From Chthonomonas sp. UBA2785 (GTDB taxonomy: Bacteria; Armatimonadota; Fimbriimonadia; Fimbriimonadales; Fimbriimonadaceae): DNA of 20,108 nt. Numbering within the stretch: the first letter of the stretch is position 1; the number at the start of each line of letters is the position of its first letter. The stretch is from assembly GCA_002352215.1 (NCBI GenBank), contig DEIB01000045.1, forward strand, positions 1-20,108. Reading direction: 5' to 3'. A program made the translations under genes and the position numbers. Below are positions 7,011-13,049 of the stretch, one piece after another. Below the pieces are notes generated by a model. It saw nothing but the letters and a program-made list of their open reading frames with translations, did no database searches and was not told the DNA's origin.

Positions 7011-8018
7011 ATGCACGATCGAGTGGACGTCACGATCATTGGGGGCGGCCCCACCGGCCTGTTCGCCGCCTTTTACGCCGGGCTGCGCGGGATGTCGGTG
7101 CGGATTCTGGATAGCCTGCCGGAACTGGGCGGGCAGCTCACCGCGCTCTACCCCGAGAAGTACGTTTACGATATGCCGGGGTTCCCGGCCGTGCTGGCCA
7201 AGGATTTGGCGCGTGATTTGATCCAGCAGGGGACGCAGTTCCACCCCGACCTGGTGCTGGGCGAGACGGCCGACCACCTGGCGGCGGATGAGGAGGGGTA
7301 TGTCATCACCACCACTTCGGGCGTGGCCCTGCCCACCCGCACCATCATCGTGGCGGCGGGGGCGGGGGCTTTCTCTCCGACTCGAATTGGCCTGGAAGGT
7401 GAGGCCGATTGGGAGAACCAGGGCGTGTACTACGGCGTGCGGAGCCTGGAAACATTCCGTGACCGGGATGTGCTGATTGTGGGGGGCGGGGATAGCGCCT
7501 TCGACTGGGCCCTGGCCCTGCACCCGGTGGCGCAGCGCGTGCGGCTGGTGCACCGGCGCGACCAGTTCCGCGCGCACGAAGAGAGCGTGCGGGCGGCGCA
7601 TAATTTGGGGATCGAGTTCTTGCTGTGGCAGCAAGTGACGGCGCTGCACGGGGCGCCGGGGGCCTTGACGGGCGTGACGCTGCAACACACCACCGAGAAG
7701 AGCATTGAGGATGTGGCGTGCGACCAAGTGATTGTGAACATCGGGTTTAAGTCGTCCCTGGGGCCGCTCAAGGATTGGGGGATGACGATTACCAAGAACC
7801 AAATTGAGGTGGATCATTTGTATCGCACCAACCTACCGGGGGTGTTTGCGGTGGGGGATGTTTGCACATTTGATGGGAAGATCAAACTGATCGCGACGGG
7901 GGTGGGCGAAGCGGCCACCGCGGTGTGCGTGGCCAAGCAGCACCTAGACCCGAACGCGAAGCTGTTCCCCGGGCACAGCAGCGACATGGATTTGTCGTCC
8001 GTGGGCACGAAAGGGTAA
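7011..8018 (+). CDS. Ferredoxin--NADP(+) reductase, type 2 (thioredoxin reductase-like)
   Basis: This is a cytoplasmic flavoprotein of 335 residues that moves electrons between NADP(H) and ferredoxin or flavodoxin. The FAD-binding GGGPTG is at residues 11-16. The NAD(P)-binding GGGDSA is at 158-163, followed by HRRDQFRAHE at 181-190. The C-terminal FAD motif is GVFAVGDV at 277-284. There is no CxxC redox pair between the FAD and NADP halves, which excludes thioredoxin reductase and fits the YumC-type homodimeric reductase, whose usual length is about 330-350. ATG 7011 is chosen because the protein begins there at the flavin fold. Longer in-frame extension upstream would run back through the terminator into the preceding gene. 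It sits alone between a terminator and an unrelated secreted-protein gene. Confidence 0.92.
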   Translation: MHDRVDVTIIGGGPTGLFAAFYAGLRGMSVRILDSLPELGGQLTALYPEKYVYDMPGFPAVLAKDLARDLIQQGTQFHPDLVLGETADHLAADEEGYVITTTSGVALPTRTIIVAAGAGAFSPTRIGLEGEADWENQGVYYGVRSLETFRDRDVLIVGGGDSAFDWALALHPVAQRVRLVHRRDQFRAHEESVRAAHNLGIEFLLWQQVTALHGAPGALTGVTLQHTTEKSIEDVACDQVIVNIGFKSSLGPLKDWGMTITKNQIEVDHLYRTNLPGVFAVGDVCTFDGKIKLIATGVGEAATAVCVAKQHLDPNAKLFPGHSSDMDLSSVGTKG

Positions 8019-8078
8019 CCAGGTTCGCGGCTTGATTCTTGTCTGAATTGAGCTTGCCGGGGGCGTGCCAGGTCGTGC

Positions 8079-8084
8079 TAGACT
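8079..8084 (+). promoter_or_regulatory. Candidate promoter of the 8110 gene (-10 element)
   Basis: TAGACT lies 25 nt before the TTG start at 8110. A possible -35, TTGCCG at 8054-8059, lies 19 bp upstream. AAGGGGG at 8093-8099 supplies a ribosome binding site for the TTG. Confidence 0.45.
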
Positions 8085-8109
8085 GCCGTTTGTAAGGGGG
8101 TTATCTGAA

Positions 8110-9285
8110 TTGAACAAGCCCATTCGCCACCTGGCTCTTCTCGCTGGTCTGTTGGGTGCCACGCTCGGAACCGGGCAGAACGTCGCCGTGGTCGAGAGTA
8201 GCTCCCGGCCGTACACTCCGGAGGAACTCGAGCAGAACTTAAAGCTCCAGTGGGGTCTTCACCCGGGTCCCCTGCTGGTTGATGCCCACCATTGGGGTTT
8301 CCCGCAAGCGGTAAGCAACGAAAACGAGCAGATCTGTGACCCCGACTTAAAACTCATAGCATTAGTCGAGGGACGACGACACGTGCGAGTCGGTCGGGCA
8401 GATGTCTTTGCCCGCTTGACAGGGCCGAGCACCTGGAGGCAGGCCGGAACGATTGGAAGCATGTGGGATTTCGTCTCCGCTCGCTCAGACGAACTCATAA
8501 AAGGATTGGATGTTCGCACGCTCAGTTCTGAAGAACGAGAAGTCATGATCCACCTTACAAACATGATTCCGGCTGTCCAGCGCAGAATCATTGATCGAGA
8601 GGAGGGAGAACTCATGATCTTCCCCACTATGGCTTGGACAATTGATGGTGAATCCGGCGGGGCTTACTTTAGGTCTCATCTTGCGATTCGCCAACAGCGT
8701 ACACCCGCCAACGAGCGAGCCGAGTGGATGGAAGAGCGGCCCCCGGTCGGTCCGAAGGAAGAGCGTTTCGACTTCAAAGATGGGAAGATGATGTCGTTGG
8801 CCGAAGTCGCGAAATTGCTTTATGACCGCGGATTCATTGTGCGTTACGATGCCCGGCTAGCGCAGTCAACTCTCTTTCTCAAAGGGGATTTTGACAAGCA
8901 AGACCTCTTTGAAAGCCTTGCCGAGGTCGTCAAGACCGTGCCGTTCTTTGTCCAGGATCGCCGCGCCGTCCAATCGGCGGCGAAAGTGAAATACGTTGAA
9001 TTGACAAAGGCACTACTTAGCCAACGTGGTGTGCCTGATGTCTTGGTCGAGAGGATTGAAGCCGACGGATCCCTCCGCGCAACGCAACAAGAGCTCCTTC
9101 AAATTCCTAATGTGAAACATCGATATGGAGCACAATGGGGCAATTCGAACGAGACTGTACTGATTCAGACCATGATCCATTTGGGGATGGATACCGGCGA
9201 TACCTGGATGTACCGATCTTCTCTCAACAGAGGAATCATGGTGGGATCGATAGGCGTTCTTACTATGGGAATCAAGCCCGGATAA
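8110..9285 (+). CDS. Secreted hypothetical protein, paralogue of the 4511 gene
   Basis: This exported protein of 391 residues has no recognised function. It begins at TTG 8110, supported by AAGGGGG ten bases upstream. A GTG at 8065 would add 15 residues but lies before the -10-like TAGACT. The N-terminus (IRHLALLAGLLGATLGTGQ) is a signal peptide. It is clearly related to the 4511 product: both have LHPGPL-VDA near residue 45-60, DPDLK / EPDLK, VGRADVFAR, VRYDARL and a related helix-strand block near residue 225-290. The C-terminal portions differ, with this copy having a methionine- and glycine-rich end. The gene uses more A/T-ending codons than the flanking reductase and hydrolase genes. It ends 11 nt from the convergent GH20-like gene. 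The paralogues may be surface or envelope proteins, but nothing fixes the role. Confidence 0.8.
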   Translation: MNKPIRHLALLAGLLGATLGTGQNVAVVESSSRPYTPEELEQNLKLQWGLHPGPLLVDAHHWGFPQAVSNENEQICDPDLKLIALVEGRRHVRVGRADVFARLTGPSTWRQAGTIGSMWDFVSARSDELIKGLDVRTLSSEEREVMIHLTNMIPAVQRRIIDREEGELMIFPTMAWTIDGESGGAYFRSHLAIRQQRTPANERAEWMEERPPVGPKEERFDFKDGKMMSLAEVAKLLYDRGFIVRYDARLAQSTLFLKGDFDKQDLFESLAEVVKTVPFFVQDRRAVQSAAKVKYVELTKALLSQRGVPDVLVERIEADGSLRATQQELLQIPNVKHRYGAQWGNSNETVLIQTMIHLGMDTGDTWMYRSSLNRGIMVGSIGVLTMGIKPG

Positions 9286-9296
9286 GCCTGAGTTCC

Positions 9297-10796
9297 TCAC
9301 GGGCGACCCCAAGCATTGACAATCCACCAACTTGCTTGGTCGTGCGGCATAAAGTTGGGGTGGGTCAGTACGTTCCACGCCGGAACGTAACCGAGCGACC
9401 CATCCCCGTACTGCCGAATCCGCTGGATCACTGTCTCCACGTGCGCTTTGGCCCGCCGCGCCCGCTCGATGTCGGCCAGGCTCCCGCCAATGCGCTCGTG
9501 CGTCCGCTTCGCCGTCCGCTCCAGCGTCTCAAACAGATACCGCGTGGGGGCCAGGGCGCTCACTGCCCGCTCGGTTTGCCCTTCGGCGTAGAGCAGGTGC
9601 GCCACGTGCGCCATCCGCACAAACTCGATCATGCTGCGACAGGCAAGGGCCACGCCCTTTTCGGCTTCATCGTCGGTGGCGGCAAAGGCCCGCTCCACCA
9701 GTGCCAGCGCCTGGTCGCCCACCGGCCCGCAGATTTCCTCCGCGTGGTGCTGGCTGGCCAAGAACGGGTCGGCGTAAAGGAACATCCGCGACTTCAGCTT
9801 GTGGCGGTGGCGGCTGTGCCCCCACACCCCACCGAGTTCATTGAGCGCTACTCCCATCAGGTTCGCCCACTCGGAATCATAAGCCGATAGCAAACTCGGG
9901 GCCCCCTCGGGGTCATCCATGATCGCCCGCGCCGCCCGCACCGCCGGCAAAAGCGTGTCGTAACTGCTGAACATAGTGGTCTCCCAGGTGGTCAGGCACA
10001 CGCCTTCCAGTTTCAGAGCCTGCACATCGCGGGACACCTGGCGGATGTTCTCATCGCTCGGCCCCAGGTGCATCCAGGCCGCGTTGTAAACGTGCAGCGC
10101 GGGGCAGCCCACCACCCGGTGGCCATGTGCGCCCAGCCGGGCGGCCGTGTCGGCCACGCCGTTGAAGTACTGCCAGTCGAACAGCACCGTCTCGCGGGGC
10201 ATGGCGGCCAGGGCATCGGGGTGCTCAAGGAACATATCGCCCCACACGGCGGGGGTCCGCCCGGCCTGTACCACGCGCGCAGCCAGCGGCCCGAAGTGTT
10301 CGGCGTAGAGCGCAGCTTTGCCGTCGCCAGGGTAGGCGTCCACGCGGGCTTGACAGGACGGGCACTTGCCCAGTTGCGCGGTTTCGTCCCCGCCGATGTG
10401 CACCCATTCGTCATCAAAGATCGCCAGGGTGTCATCGAGGATGCCCTCGGCAAAGCGCACAAAGTCCGGGTTGCTCGGGCACGCCTGCAGCCCCTTCATT
10501 TCTTCTTCGGCCCATCGGTGACCGGGTTCGGTGTAGAGGAACCCCTCCACGTGCCCGAGGAGGTTCACAAACGGCACCAGGCGCAGGCTAGGGAACTCGC
10601 TGCGCACGGCCCGGATGGTTTCGGGGGTCAGGACGCCCGTGCCGTGGCTCCAGGGGGTGCTGGGGTAGGCGAATCGGTGTTCCAGGTACAGCCCCAGGGC
10701 GTCATAGCCGGCGTCCAGGGTCTCGGTGGCGTATCGGAACAGGTGCTCGCGGGTGACGCACTGCTCGCGCGCCACATCCAGCATCCACATGCGCAT
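9297..10796 (-). CDS. Glycoside hydrolase family 20-like (beta-N-acetylhexosaminidase-like)
   Basis: This 499-residue protein has a TIM-barrel catalytic region typical of GH20 and related hexosaminidases. The key motif is HIGGDET at residues 133-139, where the adjacent D137-E138 pair matches the substrate-assisted Asp-Glu pair of GH20. Other barrel strands are visible: YDALGLYLEHRF, LRLVPFVNLLGHVEGF, PAVWGDMF, TVLFDWQYF and VCLTTWETTMFSS. There is no signal peptide, so it appears cytoplasmic, processing imported or recycled amino-sugar glycans. The C-terminal 180 or so residues are helical and lack a known fold to my eye. It starts at ATG 10796, 27 nt after hemW ends, with no good ribosome binding site; MRMW allows an ATG two codons later. 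It is the last gene of the minus-strand block. Confidence 0.8.
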   Translation of the reverse strand: MRMWMLDVAREQCVTREHLFRYATETLDAGYDALGLYLEHRFAYPSTPWSHGTGVLTPETIRAVRSEFPSLRLVPFVNLLGHVEGFLYTEPGHRWAEEEMKGLQACPSNPDFVRFAEGILDDTLAIFDDEWVHIGGDETAQLGKCPSCQARVDAYPGDGKAALYAEHFGPLAARVVQAGRTPAVWGDMFLEHPDALAAMPRETVLFDWQYFNGVADTAARLGAHGHRVVGCPALHVYNAAWMHLGPSDENIRQVSRDVQALKLEGVCLTTWETTMFSSYDTLLPAVRAARAIMDDPEGAPSLLSAYDSEWANLMGVALNELGGVWGHSRHRHKLKSRMFLYADPFLASQHHAEEICGPVGDQALALVERAFAATDDEAEKGVALACRSMIEFVRMAHVAHLLYAEGQTERAVSALAPTRYLFETLERTAKRTHERIGGSLADIERARRAKAHVETVIQRIRQYGDGSLGYVPAWNVLTHPNFMPHDQASWWIVNAWGRP

Positions 10797-10823
10797 GGGT
10801 TCATTTTGCCGACCCCGGTCGCA

Positions 10824-11927
10824 CTACGCAAGCCGAACGGCAACTTCGGACGCAAAATGCCGCCCGGCGGGGGTGAGGCGGAGGCGATCCCCCTCGGTGG
10901 TGGCCCATCCGGGCTCGGTGACGGAGGCAATGGCGTCGGCACTCAGCGGCACCTGGGCCAGGTCTAGCCCTTCTTCAATCCGGATGCCGAGCATGATGCG
11001 CTCCAGCCGCAGGTCGTCATCGCTCAGTTCTTCTTCCTCAAACCACAGGGGCTGGCCCGCCCCCACCGCCTCCACGTAACGGGCGGGATGCTTGAGATTG
11101 GTGCCCCGGCGGGTGCCGATGCGCCCCACCGCCCCCGGCCCGTAGCCGATGTACTCCTCGGCGCGCCAGTAGGCCAAGTTGTGCTGGCAGCGGCGGCCCG
11201 GGCGGGCGAAGTTGCTGATTTCGTAGGGTTCCAAGCCCGCCGCCGTCATGCGGGCCACGGCTTCTTCGTACATCGCCACCATGGTGTCCTCGGCGGGGAG
11301 GTCCAGCCAGCCGCGCTGGAAGTACCGGAAGAACCGCGTGTTCGGCTCGATGGTCAGGCCGTAGAGGCTGAGGTGGTCCGGGTGCAGGGCCAGGGCTTGG
11401 TCGAGGTTGTGACGCCAGCGCGCGAGGTTCTGCCCCGGTAACCCGAACATCAGGTCGAGGTTGAGGTTCTCGAATCCGGCCTGGCGGGCGGCGGTGACGG
11501 CCTCGGCGATCTCGGCGACTCCGTGCACGCGCCCCAGTTGCACCAGGTCCTGGGTGGCAAAGCTCTGCGCGCCCAGGCTGAGGCGGTTAAACCCGGCCTG
11601 TCTTAGCGCCCCCAGCTTCTCCAAGGTGACCGTACCAGGGTTGCTCTCGGTCGTGATCTCGGTCTCGGCGCTGGCGGGGTGGGTGTCCAGCACGGCCTGG
11701 AGCAAACGGGCGAGCTGAGATGCCTCCAGATAGGTGGGCGTGCCGCCCCCGAAGAAGATGGTTTTGGCCAGGCGACCCGCGTGGGGCGAGGTGCGGATCT
11801 CGTGCTCCATCGCGTCCACGGTTTCGCCCTGGATGGGGCCGGTCATCGCGAAGCTGTTGAAGTCGCAGTACCCGCACTTGCTGGGGCAGAACGGCACGTG
11901 GATGTAAATCGCAACCGGACCGTTCAT
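10824..11927 (-). CDS. hemW: Radical SAM heme chaperone HemW
   Basis: This is a cytoplasmic radical-SAM protein of 367 residues, in the family once annotated as oxygen-independent coproporphyrinogen oxidase but now regarded as heme-delivering HemW. The 4Fe-4S/SAM motif is CPSKCGYC with cysteines at 14, 18 and 21. A GGGTPT SAM-binding motif follows near residue 65. Other family blocks are ESNPGT, RLSLGAQSF, NLDLMFGLPGQ and YEISNFARPG-RCQHNLAYW. The C-terminal HemW domain follows (GPGAVGRIG, then LRLERIMLGIRIEEGL). ATG 11927 is chosen because the family starts with a short IYIHVPFC lead, and AAGG lies just upstream. A longer frame to 12116 would overlap the small membrane protein gene and has no family support. 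It lies in the argS block with 35 nt to the gene before. Confidence 0.92.
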   Translation of the reverse strand: MNGPVAIYIHVPFCPSKCGYCDFNSFAMTGPIQGETVDAMEHEIRTSPHAGRLAKTIFFGGGTPTYLEASQLARLLQAVLDTHPASAETEITTESNPGTVTLEKLGALRQAGFNRLSLGAQSFATQDLVQLGRVHGVAEIAEAVTAARQAGFENLNLDLMFGLPGQNLARWRHNLDQALALHPDHLSLYGLTIEPNTRFFRYFQRGWLDLPAEDTMVAMYEEAVARMTAAGLEPYEISNFARPGRRCQHNLAYWRAEEYIGYGPGAVGRIGTRRGTNLKHPARYVEAVGAGQPLWFEEEELSDDDLRLERIMLGIRIEEGLDLAQVPLSADAIASVTEPGWATTEGDRLRLTPAGRHFASEVAVRLA

Positions 11928-11962
11928 GGCACCTTCGAGTTTGGCAGGAAACCCGGGGTCGC

Positions 11963-12133
11963 TTACGGGCGGCTCGTCCCGGCGGCCAGCAGGCCGAAGA
12001 TGAGCCCCGCCACCATGGGCACCGCCGAAACCTGGCACGAGATGCAGTTGGTCTTCATGCTGGCCATCCACAGGTGGTAGCCGTAGCCCAGCAGCACGCC
12101 GAGCCCGCCGCCCCAAATCATCTTCATCTTCAT
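11963..12133 (-). CDS. Small membrane protein with CxxC motif (DUF6132-like)
   Basis: This is a 56-residue ORF. The product starts MKMKMIWGGGLGVLLGYGYH and continues to TNCISCQ (cysteines 30 and 33), then a second hydrophobic, glycine/alanine-rich segment (VAGLIFGLLAAG). It would be a two-helix membrane hairpin with CxxC in the connecting loop, which recalls the small DUF6132-type proteins; that assignment is tentative. It fills the gap between the hypothetical gene and hemW in the same direction, leaving 27 and 35 nt gaps, and its codon use looks coding. The ribosome binding site is weak. A TAGAAC at 12146-12151 (minus strand) lies 12 nt upstream. Function is unknown; a redox or metal-handling role is only a guess from the CxxC. 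Confidence 0.65.
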   Translation of the reverse strand: MKMKMIWGGGLGVLLGYGYHLWMASMKTNCISCQVSAVPMVAGLIFGLLAAGTSRP

Positions 12134-12160
12134 GGTGCTTGGGTTGTTCTACGCCTCAAT

Positions 12161-13042
12161 TTAGGTGCCAAAGGCAATGGCCAGACCTTCGGGCGTGATT
12201 TCGCGGTGCCATTTGCCCGAGGCATCCTGGGCACGCACGCTGCCGCCGCTGGGCCAATCCCATAGATTGCCGCCCCATTCCAGGCGCACCTCGGTGCCGA
12301 CGGGCAGGGAAGCCGGCTCGCGGGTGCGGGCCAGGCGCACCACGGTGGCGTGCTTGGGAGCGGGGTCGTTGCCCAGGGCGACAGAGTAGGAGTGGAGTTG
12401 GTCGCCCTCGGAGGCCGTCCAGGTCGCCGAACCCTCACCGGGGATGATCTGCCAGGCCTCGTCATCAAGGGCGAGCGAGGCTTGGCTGGCGGTCTTCACC
12501 AGCTTGCCGAGGCTGAACACTCCGGCCACCCGCTTGAACGGGGCGCGCTTGTCGATTTTCCATCCCTCTTCGCTTTCGCCCACTACGGGGAGTGCCAGGC
12601 TCGGACCGACGACGGTCACCCCGAACGCCTGCGACATCCCCGCAAACGCGGTGTGATAGGAAAGCGCCACCTCGGGGGCTTTGGCGCGGCGGTATTCCAG
12701 GCCCACGGCGTGTTTCCAGCCGACAGGGGCGCCTCGCCAGAGGGGCGCGGCCCATTTCCATATCTTCTCGTCCAGCAAGCCCAGGCTCATGGCGCGGTGC
12801 CAAGTTGGCGCGCGCATGGTGGCCGCCCATTCATTGAGCCCGTACAAGAATTCGCCGCCATCGGCGGGGAATACCCACAGGTCGCGAGCGGTAGCCCAGC
12901 CACGCTCACCGAGGGTCTTGCCGAGTTCGGCCAGCGACGCCACCAAATCCTGCAGGGTGTGCAAGTCGTGGGGCCGCCAGTGCGGGTGGACCGCCACGAT
13001 CCGCATCGGGCCGGCTTCTAGATGGCGGCGGTCGAAGTGCAT
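12161..13042 (-). CDS. Hypothetical protein
   Basis: I do not recognise this 293-residue protein. It has no signal peptide or membrane helix. The sequence is tryptophan-rich (EWAATMRAPTWHRAM, KIWKWAAPLW, WGGNLWDWPSGG) with an N-terminal half that looks mixed alpha/beta and a C-terminal third (residues about 200-290) with strand-like alternation, perhaps a beta-sandwich. The start is uncertain. ATG 13042 lies 7 nt downstream of the argS stop, a typical operon spacing. ATG 13006 (MRIVAVHPHWRPHD) is preceded by a TAGAAG sequence and could be the true start. Longer extension to 13093 would overlap argS. It lies between argS and the CxxC membrane protein gene in the minus-strand block. Codon use matches its neighbours. 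Confidence 0.7.
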   Translation of the reverse strand: MHFDRRHLEAGPMRIVAVHPHWRPHDLHTLQDLVASLAELGKTLGERGWATARDLWVFPADGGEFLYGLNEWAATMRAPTWHRAMSLGLLDEKIWKWAAPLWRGAPVGWKHAVGLEYRRAKAPEVALSYHTAFAGMSQAFGVTVVGPSLALPVVGESEEGWKIDKRAPFKRVAGVFSLGKLVKTASQASLALDDEAWQIIPGEGSATWTASEGDQLHSYSVALGNDPAPKHATVVRLARTREPASLPVGTEVRLEWGGNLWDWPSGGSVRAQDASGKWHREITPEGLAIAFGT

Positions 13043-13049
13043 GGTGCTG

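Noticed and set aside
11928..12116. Longer HemW start at 12116
   Set aside because: It would read through the small CxxC gene in another frame with low-complexity, arginine/glycine-rich sequence, while HemW proteins begin just before the IYIHVPFC block.
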